A stretch of DNA of 64,000 bases from positions 2,914,001 to 2,978,000 of the forward strand of contig NZ_CP063458.1 in NCBI RefSeq assembly GCF_015169395.1, given 5' to 3'. The notes beneath the pieces were generated by a model. It searched no databases and was not told where the DNA came from. It saw only the letters and a list, made by a program, of their open reading frames with translations. Both the position numbers and the translations under genes were made by a program. Origin of the DNA: Humisphaera borealis. GTDB taxonomy: Bacteria; Planctomycetota; Phycisphaerae; Tepidisphaerales; Tepidisphaeraceae. Positions 1 to 8,826 of the stretch are shown piece by piece (within the stretch, counting starts at the first letter, position 1; every line of letters starts with the position of its first letter).

Positions 1-1696
1 CGCCTTTGATTCCCAGCGTCAGACTCACATGCGCCGCACCGGCATTGGGGACGCCTTCGCTGAACAGCAGTGGATTGGCAGCGGGGATGCCTTCGTCCAC
101 GATCTGCTTGTAGTACTGCCCGCTGAACTCCGTACCGCCATGACTTGTGCCCAGGACGGCAGACAGGCTCTGGCAGTAGGCCTGGGTATCGGTGATGCCG
201 GCGTCTTGGAGGGCGCTGCCGGCGGCGGCGAGCATCAGCTTGACGTACGCGCTCATCCGCCGAACCCGTCGGGCGTTGATCAGGTGCGCGATGGCATCGT
301 CGGCGATCGGGCCCGAATCCGTCGCCGGGCCCGTCACGATCGGACTGTTGAGCAATTGAAGGAATGCGGGAATGCCGATCGCCCGGGGCAGGACAATGCC
401 GATGCCCGTCACGAACACTTCCCGGCGGTCGGCGCCACTGAACCGGCGGTCTACGACGGGTTGTGAAGTGACGACAGCCGCCGTGGCGTCGGCAGCCGGG
501 CCGAGCACCATGCTGGTGTTGGCACCGCCAAAACCAAGAGAGGTGCTGAGCGTCGCGCCAATCTTCGCCGGCCGAGCATGGTTGACGATCGTGAGGCCGG
601 GGAAATCAATATCGGCGGGCGTCACGTTGGCGCACGGTGGCACGACGCCCTCGTTCATCGCCGTCGCGGCGAGGATCAGCTCGACCGCTCCCGCACCGCC
701 CAGCGTATGGCCGACATGGCTCTTGAAACCGACAACCGGCGACGCCGCGAGCTTGTCGCCGAAGACGCGCGACAGCGCCGCGTACTCGCCGGCGTCATTG
801 TCGGGGGTGCCGGTGGCGTGGGCGACGATCAGGCCGATGTCGTCAGGCGTGCGACCGGCGGACTTAAGCGCCTGGGCAATCGCGCGGGACGCGCCGTCGC
901 CGGTCGGATGGGGCTGCGTCAGATGGTGCGCGTCGGCCGATTCGCCGTAGCCCAGCACGGTCGCCATCACCGGGGCGCCACGGCGTGAAGCGTCGGCGGC
1001 GCGCTCCAGGACGACAACGCCATAGCCTTCGGCGAGTTTCATGCCCTGGCGGTCGCGGGCGAACGGACGCAGCGGCTTGTCGGCCACCAGCCGCAGGCTG
1101 TTGAACCCGGCGTAAACGTACTCGCTGACCGGGTCGTACCCGCCGGCGACAATCAGGTCGAGCTTGCCTTCTCGCAGCAGGGTGACGCCCAGTGCGATGG
1201 CGCCGAGGCTCGACGAACAGGCCGAGCAGGTGGTGGCGGAAAACCCTTCGATCCCCAGCCCGCGCGTCGCCGACTTCAGCACGCTCGCGGCGAGAAACCG
1301 GGCCAGCGGCGAGGTGTCTCCGGTCCGCAGGTAGTCGCCGGCGGCGCGCATGCCGTGGAGTGTCGTGCCCATGATCAGCCCGCACCGCTCGGGGGCGTAG
1401 GGCAGGGTGCCGGCGGCGACGTTCGGACGGGTGATTCCAGCATCGCGCAGCGCATCGACGATCGCCCGGCGAAGGTAGCGAACCTCGCGCGGCTCGCCGG
1501 GTGATTCGTCCACCGGCAGTTCCGGCGCTTGTCCGCCGTGCTTGCCGTCGGGGGCGGGTTGTTCCAGCGCCGTCAGCGGGCCGATGCCGCACCGCCCCTG
1601 CCGAACCGCCTCCCAGGTGCTCTGACGATCCAGGCCCAGGCAGGTGACCATACCTGCCCCGGTGATGACAATGGGATCGAGGTACGGGTCAGGCAC
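1..1696 (-). CDS. Tandem beta-ketoacyl-ACP synthase (KAS-KAS fusion), partial
   Basis: Condensing enzyme of fatty-acid or polyene type, cut by the left window edge (565 codons seen). The first KAS domain (about residues 8-400) is complete: nucleophile Cys160 in TTCSACSSS, His293 in VAHATGTPDND and His330 in SHVGHTLGGAGAVE, the Cys-His-His triad of the FabF family. After a short linker near residue 410 the same frame starts a second KAS N-terminus (VFVTGIGIVLP, then LGTSHGG and NPLLFSEGVPNA), so two synthases are fused; its active site lies outside the window and it could be a chain-length-factor-like partner. A GTG start at 1696 is chosen because it overlaps the stop of the acyltransferase gene upstream (GTGCCTGA), which implies translational coupling. 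It is last of four operon genes seen here. Family assignment is firm; the product is unknown. Confidence 0.88.
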   Translation of the reverse strand, partial: MPDPYLDPIVITGAGMVTCLGLDRQSTWEAVRQGRCGIGPLTALEQPAPDGKHGGQAPELPVDESPGEPREVRYLRRAIVDALRDAGITRPNVAAGTLPYAPERCGLIMGTTLHGMRAAGDYLRTGDTSPLARFLAASVLKSATRGLGIEGFSATTCSACSSSLGAIALGVTLLREGKLDLIVAGGYDPVSEYVYAGFNSLRLVADKPLRPFARDRQGMKLAEGYGVVVLERAADASRRGAPVMATVLGYGESADAHHLTQPHPTGDGASRAIAQALKSAGRTPDDIGLIVAHATGTPDNDAGEYAALSRVFGDKLAASPVVGFKSHVGHTLGGAGAVELILAATAMNEGVVPPCANVTPADIDFPGLTIVNHARPAKIGATLSTSLGFGGANTSMVLGPAADATAAVVTSQPVVDRRFSGADRREVFVTGIGIVLPRAIGIPAFLQLLNSPIVTGPATDSGPIADDAIAHLINARRVRRMSAYVKLMLAAAGSALQDAGITDTQAYCQSLSAVLGTSHGGTEFSGQYYKQIVDEGIPAANPLLFSEGVPNAGAAHVSLTLGIKG

Positions 1697-2798
1697 GAGG
1701 TTTGTCCTTCTCGGGGAGGCGGGTGGGGTTGGACGTCGCGGGCTGGTCCTCGCAGAACGCCGGATGGAACATCAGCCATTGCTCGGGGTACGCGCGGACG
1801 TACTTCTGAATGACCAGCGAAAGCTTCCGCAGGAGCGGATCGACGCGGCGGGTCCCGATCGTCGGCGCAGAGGCGGCGGGCTCTTCCACATCGTCGGCGG
1901 GTGTGATGGGTGGCTCGATGAAGAGGTTGATCCTGCCGTCCGGCCGGCGGATGGAAAAGATGGGCACGATCCACGCGCCGCTCAGCCGAGCCAGCTTCGC
2001 CGGGCCCGGCGGCATCTCGAGGTGTCCGTGCAGGAAGGGCACCTTCTGCCCGCGCTGCCCGGGCATGACCCGATCGGCCTGCATCACCACCGCCTCCCCG
2101 CGAAGCAGTGCGTCGCGCAGGCTGATCCACATCGTCCAGCCGTTGTCGATCGGCGATTCATTGATGTTGAGCCGCTCGCGGAGACTCGACCTCTGACGCT
2201 CGAACAGGCCCTGCTCGTCGCGCTGAAAGATGACGTGCAGCTGCTGCCCCTGCATCGCCAGGCCGGAGAGCCCGACTTCGAACGAACCCATGTGCGCCGT
2301 CGCGATGATAAGCCCCTTGCCGCTGGCGCGGGCGCGATCGTAGTGCTCGCGACCCTCGACCGAAGCAATCTCGCCCAGCAGTTGCTCCGGTGTCATGTGG
2401 GCCGATCGGCCGACATCGATACAGAAGCGGAAGAAGCTTTCGACCACGCCGCGGGCCAGGGCGGTGCGGTGCCCCTCTGTGGAATCGGGTCCCAGGATGC
2501 GGGCGGCATTGGCCATCGTGGCATGGCGCACATTCGGGGCGAACATCAGCACGCCGCGACGAACCAGACCCGTCATGGAAAGCGGAATCCAGGTGGCCCG
2601 CTCGCTGGTAAAGAAAAGGGCCTTCAGCCAGAACGATGCGATCCGTCGGCCGATCGATGGCGAGGGGCGTTCCGCAACTGGGGCCTCGGGCGGGCGCCCG
2701 GATTCTTCGTGCGCGACGTAGGTGCCTGATGTCTCCGACGAGTACCGGGCCTGCGGCGGCGGCACCAGGCGGAGCGGAGTGGCGAGCGGGGATTTCAC
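1689..2798 (-). CDS. LpxL/HtrB-type lysophospholipid/lipid A acyltransferase
   Basis: Membrane-associated acyltransferase of the lipid A late-acyltransferase family, which moves an acyl chain from ACP to a lipid acceptor at the inner membrane. The catalytic HX4E box is visible as HMGSFE, followed by VVMQADRVMPGQRG and the conserved LARLSGAWIVPIF region. Length about 369 aa fits the family once a variable N-terminus is allowed. The start is uncertain: an ATG at 2930 would overlap the preceding LolA-like gene by 68 bp, so the GTG at 2798 is used. The stop overlaps the GTG of the KAS-KAS gene. Context (ACP, dehydratase, KAS) suggests it acylates with the product of this operon rather than acting in ordinary lipid A synthesis. 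Confidence 0.82.
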   Translation of the reverse strand: MKSPLATPLRLVPPPQARYSSETSGTYVAHEESGRPPEAPVAERPSPSIGRRIASFWLKALFFTSERATWIPLSMTGLVRRGVLMFAPNVRHATMANAARILGPDSTEGHRTALARGVVESFFRFCIDVGRSAHMTPEQLLGEIASVEGREHYDRARASGKGLIIATAHMGSFEVGLSGLAMQGQQLHVIFQRDEQGLFERQRSSLRERLNINESPIDNGWTMWISLRDALLRGEAVVMQADRVMPGQRGQKVPFLHGHLEMPPGPAKLARLSGAWIVPIFSIRRPDGRINLFIEPPITPADDVEEPAASAPTIGTRRVDPLLRKLSLVIQKYVRAYPEQWLMFHPAFCEDQPATSNPTRLPEKDKPRA

Positions 2799-2862
2799 GT
2801 CGGCGTGCAAGGTGGGTTCGATACGGTGGTTTTCTAAAGCTGTTCGTCGGCTCCCCGGTCGA

Positions 2863-3600
2863 TCATTTCCCCGTACCGGCTTCCAGGGGACGGGAGATCC
2901 GGGCGTCGGCGGGCGGCGAAAACGCCACATCTTGCGGAGTCAATCCGGTGTTCAGCCGGGCTTCACTGAATCGGATCACCGTCCGATCGCCCTCCTTGTC
3001 CACCGTCACCACACACAGCATAAAGGCCGACTTCTGGTCGAGCAACACGCGAACCTCTTCGATGTGCTGCTTGAGAAACTGCCCCGTCGGGCGGAGCCGA
3101 ATCGCGACACGGTCGGGACCGTCGGCGAGTGTTCCCGCGTCGGCTTTCATCTGCTCGGGCGTCATCGCTTCGAACGCAAAGTTCTCCCGCAGCGTCGCCA
3201 GCCTTGGCAGCGGGGATGCTGCCAGATCGCTCATCCGCTTGTCGATCGGGTAAATCTCCACCAGCTTCTGCTTCGGATAGTAGAGCCTGACCTCTTTGGC
3301 GTCGGCATGAAGGACCGCCGGGTCCGGCTTCTCGGTGTCCCATCGAACGACCGGGCCGAGCACGCGAACGACGCCCGTCGAAATCAGCGGCTTACGAAGC
3401 AAGGCGGTGTACTTCTGCTGTTCGAAACGTGCGACGTAATCCTTGATCTTGTCGGCGCGGGCGTCGATCTCTTTGAGCTTTGCTTCCAATACGGGGTCGG
3501 TGGCCGGCGGCGCGTCGGCGGTCAGGGGCCGTGGCAGCAGTGCCACCAGGAGAAACATTGCGCAAAAGACCAGGAAGAAGGGGCGTCGGTTCGTGGGCAT
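2863..3600 (-). CDS. LolA-like outer-membrane lipoprotein carrier protein
   Basis: Predicted exported protein of 245 aa. The N-terminus MPTNRRPFFLVFC is a typical signal peptide ending near LTADA; the ATG at 3600 is preceded by AGGAG at good spacing. The mature part starts with a coiled segment (EAKLKEIDARADKIKDYVAR) and then the half-barrel type strands typical of LolA (ARFEQQKYTALL, STGVVRVL, RLYYPKQKLVEIYPID). LolA-like proteins occur both in lipoprotein sorting and as a standard component of aryl-polyene-type clusters, where they are thought to help carry the lipid to the outer membrane; the neighbours here favour the second role. It follows the ACP-dehydratase gene by 28 bp. Confidence 0.75.
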   Translation of the reverse strand: MPTNRRPFFLVFCAMFLLVALLPRPLTADAPPATDPVLEAKLKEIDARADKIKDYVARFEQQKYTALLRKPLISTGVVRVLGPVVRWDTEKPDPAVLHADAKEVRLYYPKQKLVEIYPIDKRMSDLAASPLPRLATLRENFAFEAMTPEQMKADAGTLADGPDRVAIRLRPTGQFLKQHIEEVRVLLDQKSAFMLCVVTVDKEGDRTVIRFSEARLNTGLTPQDVAFSPPADARISRPLEAGTGK

Positions 3601-3628
3601 CTGGAATCTCCTGGTCAGTCCCGACCGA

Positions 3629-4384
3629 TCAGCCGCCGCCCACTGCGGCCGCAACGATCGGCGAGCAATTGAGCGTAAGCGTCCCGCGCGACACCACCAT
3701 CGAACCGACCGAAGCCGTCACACTGAACTGGCTCAAACCGGCGATCGTGCGCTGGTGCTGGCAGCGGATGACGATCTCGGCCGGCGGCACGACCGGCTGC
3801 TCGAAACGAACGTCCACCTGCACCAGCTTGCCGTCAATGGCGACACCCTCCTGCGGCGGCGGCGTCGCCAGCCCACAGGCCTGCGCCATCGCCTCGGCGA
3901 TCAAGACGCCCGGTACGATCGGCCTGCCGGGGAAGTGACCGGCGAAGAAAGGTTCATCACCCTTGATCACCCAAACCGCCTCGGCTGATTCTCCCGTGCG
4001 GACGGAGACGGCGCGGGTGAGGAACCGGAACTCCGGTCCGTGGGGCAGGCGGGACAGCGGATCGGTCGCCGGCGACACCGGCGCTGCCGAGGCGAGTGCA
4101 TCGGGGTTGCCGCGGACGAGCTGCTCCTCGATGTATCCGACCAGGGTCGCCACCGATTCAAAGACCTGTCGCCCCACCGCTTCGTTAGGAATCCGGATCG
4201 CGAATTCCTTTTCCACGCTTCCCAGCAGCAAGAGCACGTCAAGCGAATCGATGTCGGCTTCGCCGCCGAAGAAAGGCATGTCGTCTGCAATAGGAAAGTC
4301 GGAACCGAGCTTAAGGTCGCGTCGCATGATCTTCTTGACGCGGTCGATGATCTCGGAATGGGGGATCGGGGATGTGGGGGTCAT
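3629..4384 (-). CDS. Acyl carrier protein - FabZ-type dehydratase fusion
   Basis: Two-domain 251-aa protein. Residues 9-90 form an acyl carrier protein with the phosphopantetheine attachment Ser47 in DIDSLDVLLLL. Residues about 115-250 form a hot-dog 3-hydroxyacyl-ACP dehydratase with the FabZ hallmark FFAGHFPGRPIVPGVL: catalytic His150 and Glu164 in LIAEAMAQ. Carrying substrate and dehydratase on one chain is unusual; FabZ and ACP are normally separate. The frame is open further upstream, but the ATG at 4384 gives a normal ACP N-terminus. First gene of the operon with the LolA-like, acyltransferase and KAS-KAS genes; together they look like an aryl-polyene/resorcinol-like or unusual fatty-acid assembly line. 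Confidence 0.87.
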   Translation of the reverse strand: MTPTSPIPHSEIIDRVKKIMRRDLKLGSDFPIADDMPFFGGEADIDSLDVLLLLGSVEKEFAIRIPNEAVGRQVFESVATLVGYIEEQLVRGNPDALASAAPVSPATDPLSRLPHGPEFRFLTRAVSVRTGESAEAVWVIKGDEPFFAGHFPGRPIVPGVLIAEAMAQACGLATPPPQEGVAIDGKLVQVDVRFEQPVVPPAEIVIRCQHQRTIAGLSQFSVTASVGSMVVSRGTLTLNCSPIVAAAVGGG

Positions 4385-4616
4385 TCGTTCTCGTCGCGGG
4401 GCAATCGCGGGTGCCGTCAAAAGTGCGAGCCCGGAAGCTCGCAACGGTCGTCACGGCGATGCGCCCGCGTGCCATCACCGTCCGTTCCATTGAACACACC
4501 TCGCAAGACCCGGCAGGATCTCGCGAGTAGCGTTCGCCGTAATCAGATTCTGTTAGCTAGCAGGCTTTCTGACAAGCTTAGAAATGTCGATGTGTTCTGG
4601 CACGCCGGCGATCAGA

Positions 4617-6527
4617 TCATCGTGCCGAGGCCGTGACGGGCATTTTGGCTGCCGCGATGTCGATCTGCATCAGCCGCAGCGCGGCCCGTTGGACGAAGTA
4701 ACCGTTTTCCGCGCGGGAGTCGCTGTTCTGGTCGATGCCCGCCAGTGACTCCAGGCTCACGCGAACGAAGGCGTACAGCGTCGCGAGGGCCTTGGGCTGG
4801 TCGATGTAGTCCTTGGCGGTCTCCCGGGTGATTCCATGGGGCATGCCCGCCATGTTCAGCAGGTATCGCCAATCGGGGATGAACGCCAGACGACGCGACA
4901 GCGCGTTCGGGGGGAACAGGATCGGCTCGGACTCACCGGGCGTGTAGAACCGCAGCTCCAAGGCCTGGTAGCGTGCCTCTGCGTTGACGTAGTCCGTCCT
5001 GGCCTGCTCCAGGAGCACACGCTTTTCCGCCGGATTGTTCGACAGGATCGACCGCAGATACGCCAGGTCGGCCCGGGTCATGATCTCGTCGGCTTCCAGG
5101 CCGTCGAGGTGGGACGTGTAGTCCTGCATCCGCCGAATCGTTTCGGTCGGGTTGATCAGATGGCGGGTGTACTCGGCCCGCGCGTCACGTGCCAGACGGT
5201 TGGCCAGTTCGAGCGACGCGACTGCTTCGCGGGCGGCGGCGATGTCCTGTGGCACAGCGGACGGTGAGACTGACGCGGTCGGAATCAGGCTCGTGTGCCG
5301 CTGCTGCGTGACCTTGCGTCCGAAGGCACGGGCCTCGGCGACCATCCCGCGGTCCCACTCACTCTCGCCCCACTGGCGAAGTTCCAACCCGGGGCGGCTA
5401 TCGACCACGCTCGGCCCCGACTGCGCCGGACGCTGCCCGGTCCGGTTCATCAGCACCTGCGCACGCTTGCCATAGTTGAAGCCCAGCGCCAGCGGAGAAA
5501 CCCCGTCCGGGTAGGGTTCATACCGTTTGAGATACTGCAGGTCGCTGCCGTCGTTCCAGTCGGCGTAGACGAACCGGATGCCGATATGACGGTACAGCAG
5601 CGGCTCGATCTTCAACGCCGTCGATTCCGGCACGGCAATGACCAGTTCCTTCGTGCCTGCCGGCGGGGAAAGCTGCCCGTCAGGAAGCGAGACCCCGGCC
5701 GTCGCGGCGGCGGCCTTGAGCGCGGGGATGTCGCTCGTCAGCAGCGCGATCCGCGTGGTCATGTCCGTCGGCCGCGGCGAACGCGGCTTGACCAGGGGCG
5801 CCAGAACCCGGCCGTCCTTGTCGAGCACCGGCGGCATGCGCTGATTCAGCGCCCCCACGCTGTCGCCGGTACTTTCACGCCATTTGCTGTCGGCGCGAAC
5901 CTGCCGCGTGTAGTAGATGCTGTCGCCGGCGGTCGATCCCAGCTTGTGCTGGAAGATCTTGTTGAGCTCCAGCAGGATGTTGAGGTTGTTGGGCCGGGAC
6001 TTGTCGACCTTCCTGCCGTACTCCACCGCATCCAGGATGATCGCATACTTGTTCGGCAGGCTCGCGATCTGCGCGCTGATGTTGTAGGCCTTGTTCCACA
6101 TCTGAAAGATGTGGACCGAGTCGAACTCCGGCTGGAGCAGGCGGATCAGTTCGACCTTGGTGTCGAAGTCTTCCAGGTCGCGCTCGTTCTTCTGGCTTTC
6201 GCTGCTGGTCCACAGGAACATCACCAGCGGGCCCCGCAGGCCGCCCAGCAACAGGATCAGGAAGTAGCTGTCCAGGCTCCCCAGCGTGGGGCCGGCTGTG
6301 CCGGCGGCGGACGTGTCGTCGGCACCGGCACCCTCCGATGGCGCGTACGGACCGGCCATGTACGCCTGCCTCTGCAGGCCCATCGCCCATTGGCGACTCA
6401 GGCCGGAGATCACTAGGCCCAGGATCAGCAGCCCCACAATCCCGAGGCGGCCCAGCCGGGCACTGCCATTGGATCGGACCTGGCCGGTGGCGGGGGAAGA
6501 CGGTTCGGTGGTGGGATTACTACTCAT
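4617..6527 (-). CDS. Membrane-anchored hypothetical protein of an ABC transporter operon
   Basis: 636-aa protein not recognised beyond its setting. One clear membrane segment near residues 28-45 (GRLGIVGLLILGLVISGL) and a second hydrophobic stretch near 85-105 (YFLILLLGGLRGPLVMFLW); the rest is long, soluble and helix-rich, with TPR-like spacing around PEFDSVHIFQMWNKAYNISAQ. Its ATG overlaps the stop of the upstream permease gene by ATGA, so the two are translated together and it is very probably a dedicated partner of that ABC transporter. It ends close to the promoter region of the next operon. Function is unknown. Confidence 0.7.
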   Translation of the reverse strand: MSSNPTTEPSSPATGQVRSNGSARLGRLGIVGLLILGLVISGLSRQWAMGLQRQAYMAGPYAPSEGAGADDTSAAGTAGPTLGSLDSYFLILLLGGLRGPLVMFLWTSSESQKNERDLEDFDTKVELIRLLQPEFDSVHIFQMWNKAYNISAQIASLPNKYAIILDAVEYGRKVDKSRPNNLNILLELNKIFQHKLGSTAGDSIYYTRQVRADSKWRESTGDSVGALNQRMPPVLDKDGRVLAPLVKPRSPRPTDMTTRIALLTSDIPALKAAAATAGVSLPDGQLSPPAGTKELVIAVPESTALKIEPLLYRHIGIRFVYADWNDGSDLQYLKRYEPYPDGVSPLALGFNYGKRAQVLMNRTGQRPAQSGPSVVDSRPGLELRQWGESEWDRGMVAEARAFGRKVTQQRHTSLIPTASVSPSAVPQDIAAAREAVASLELANRLARDARAEYTRHLINPTETIRRMQDYTSHLDGLEADEIMTRADLAYLRSILSNNPAEKRVLLEQARTDYVNAEARYQALELRFYTPGESEPILFPPNALSRRLAFIPDWRYLLNMAGMPHGITRETAKDYIDQPKALATLYAFVRVSLESLAGIDQNSDSRAENGYFVQRAALRLMQIDIAAAKMPVTASAR

Positions 6528-8701
6528 GGGGCCACCTCTTTTCTCTTCAGGACCACGTAGGTCAACATCAGCAGCGGCACGCCGTACACCAGCAGTTCCA
6601 GAAGGGCCCGCGTCATCTTGTGAATCGGAATGCTGACGCCGCGGTCCAGGTCTTCCATCAGCGGGAACTGGTTAACGTCGGGCAGCAGGGGCGCGACGTT
6701 TCGCAGCACGGACGACAACGCCTCAAGCGAATCAGTGACCGCCCGGGTCTTGGTCGCGTCCTTGGTTTTGAACAGGTCCTGCACCACGCTGCGCGATGCG
6801 CCGGCGTTGAGCGAATCGCCGAGCTGGTTCACGCCCCACCGCCCCATCAGCAGCAGCAGCGTCAGCACGACCGCGATCGGCCAGGAGAGGAATGTCGAGC
6901 AGAACACCGAGATCGTCACGACGAGGATCGACAACATCCAGAGCAGCAGAAGGCCCTTGAAGAGGTTGATTCCGAACCAGTGATCTGCCTCGACCAGCGC
7001 GATCGACGGGACCGATGCCGTCAGGCCGTGGAGGCCCAGGGACTGGCCGGGCGTGCGGCCGCGGACCAGGACGTCGAAATCGCCGCCGTCCACGGCGGCA
7101 AAGGGTACCCGGATGTCGATCAGGCGATTGGTGTCAGGTTCGATCATCGCCGGAGGGCTCGTAAAGCCGCTATTGACGTTGCGGACCGTCACCGACGCGA
7201 CCGACGCCTTGTAGCGGTCGGCGTCGAGGTCGCCGGAACGGTCGATGCTGATCTTGGTCTGCAACGTCACCTGGTCGTCGTCGGCCTTGACGGCCGAACC
7301 ACGGAAACTGTAGACGGCGACCGGGCCGTCCCCGTCTTCCGGCGGACGCCCCGAGACCTGCATCCCGACCCGGCCGAACCGCGAATAAAAGCGCGGCCCG
7401 GGAGGCTCCGGGCGCGCCAGGTCGGCGATGCCCGGTTTCACCGGCTGCACGGTTTCGGTCTCGCTGGAGCGGATCGCCACCACTTCGGTCGGTGGCCGCC
7501 GGTTGTCCTTGTCCACGTCGTAGACGGACAGCGAAACCGGTTGCTTACCGACGCCATACTCATACGTCGGGGTCAGGCCGGTAATCTCCAGGTTGAACTT
7601 GCCGGCATTCAGCAGTTCTTCCAAAGCGAGGTTGGTGGTGATCGGCGCCACGAACTGCCGAAGGCCCCCGGGCACCCATCCGCGATCCCGGATCGCCGAG
7701 ACCGGCTTGTCGCCGGCGAAATCCGACTGGGCGAGGATGCGGCCGTCCTTCTGGGCCCGGGCGATGATCGACAGCCGGGGCGTCGGCAGCGACGGCCGGC
7801 TCGTCGGTAGCGCCGGTCCGAACGCCGGCTCATCGTCGGTGGGGTTCTGGCCGGAGGCGAGCTCCTCCTTCTCCGACGCCGACAACGTTTTTCGCTGATC
7901 GACCTTGAGGGTGATGGAAAACACCGGCCCGGCACCGGCGTTCACCGCCTGCACGACCGCGGCCTTGTCCTGCTCCGAAATCACAAACGGCACGACGAAG
8001 AACGTCTGGCTCCCGCCGGCGGCCCAGCGGGTGCCGTCGGGCGAGGGTTCCTTCGCGAACACCTGCATCTCCGCCGGCCAGATCACCGACTTGGTGCGGA
8101 GCAAACCCTGGTCGGCGTAACGCTGCAGATTGGCCCGCTTGGCACCTTCGGGAATCTGGCCGCTGGCCAGCGCCGCCTTGATCTGCGATTCGAACGACGT
8201 GGCACGGAACTCGAGGAACGCGAGCGTGAACAGCCCCATGATCAGCAGGATTATCCCGCTGACCATCGCAAAGCCCATGACCTTGCCCAGCACGATCTCC
8301 AGCCGGGTCGTGGGCTTGGTGACGATGGTGAAAATGACCCGGCTTTCGATTTCCTTCGGAAGATTGGCGCACGCCAGCAGAATCGCCGTCAGCACCGTGA
8401 CCAGCCCGGTCGCGAACAGGCAATACTTGATCGTCTGGCGCACCGCATCCTGCGCGTCGAGAGGGCGCGTTAACTGTGAAACGGAGATGATGCCAATGAT
8501 CGCCAGCGGCGTGATCCACAGGACGCGGCGGCGGATGGCTTCGGTGAAGCAGATGCCGGCGATCGCCCGGACCCGGGCGAAGCGGAACCGCGAGACGTCG
8601 CCCACGCTGAGCAGCAGCACCAGAACGGTGATTGCCGACGCCACGATGGGGACGGCGTAGGTCGTCCAGTCGAACGGGGCTGATTGGGCCAACAGTTTCA
8701 T
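6524..8701 (-). CDS. ABC-2 type transporter permease
   Basis: Inner-membrane permease, 725 aa. Hydrophobic segments cluster at the N-terminus (about residues 12-35, 65-80, 100-120 and 145-170) and at the C-terminus (LLLLWMLSILVVTISVF and onwards), separated by a long extracytoplasmic region of about 400 aa that contains beta-rich sequence. The motif RVIFTIVTKPTTRLEIVLGK is typical of ABC-2/NosY-like permeases. The ATG at 8701 is preferred over an in-frame TTG at 8713. It lies 125 bp downstream of its ATPase gene and overlaps the next gene by ATGA. Cargo cannot be inferred. Confidence 0.82.
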   Translation of the reverse strand: MKLLAQSAPFDWTTYAVPIVASAITVLVLLLSVGDVSRFRFARVRAIAGICFTEAIRRRVLWITPLAIIGIISVSQLTRPLDAQDAVRQTIKYCLFATGLVTVLTAILLACANLPKEIESRVIFTIVTKPTTRLEIVLGKVMGFAMVSGIILLIMGLFTLAFLEFRATSFESQIKAALASGQIPEGAKRANLQRYADQGLLRTKSVIWPAEMQVFAKEPSPDGTRWAAGGSQTFFVVPFVISEQDKAAVVQAVNAGAGPVFSITLKVDQRKTLSASEKEELASGQNPTDDEPAFGPALPTSRPSLPTPRLSIIARAQKDGRILAQSDFAGDKPVSAIRDRGWVPGGLRQFVAPITTNLALEELLNAGKFNLEITGLTPTYEYGVGKQPVSLSVYDVDKDNRRPPTEVVAIRSSETETVQPVKPGIADLARPEPPGPRFYSRFGRVGMQVSGRPPEDGDGPVAVYSFRGSAVKADDDQVTLQTKISIDRSGDLDADRYKASVASVTVRNVNSGFTSPPAMIEPDTNRLIDIRVPFAAVDGGDFDVLVRGRTPGQSLGLHGLTASVPSIALVEADHWFGINLFKGLLLLWMLSILVVTISVFCSTFLSWPIAVVLTLLLLMGRWGVNQLGDSLNAGASRSVVQDLFKTKDATKTRAVTDSLEALSSVLRNVAPLLPDVNQFPLMEDLDRGVSIPIHKMTRALLELLVYGVPLLMLTYVVLKRKEVAP

Positions 8702-8826
8702 TGGATGTCTCAACTACAAGCAGTCTTAGCGGCCTGGAAACGGTCGACGCTGGAGGAATTGATCACCCAAGCAAGCGAACGCCAAATCGCCGCGATATCG
8801 CCAGCTCCGCCCGACCTCAGCCAAGG

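Noticed and set aside
2799-2930. N-terminal extension of the LpxL-type acyltransferase from ATG 2930
   Set aside because: It would overlap the LolA-like gene by 68 bp and has no similarity to the family.
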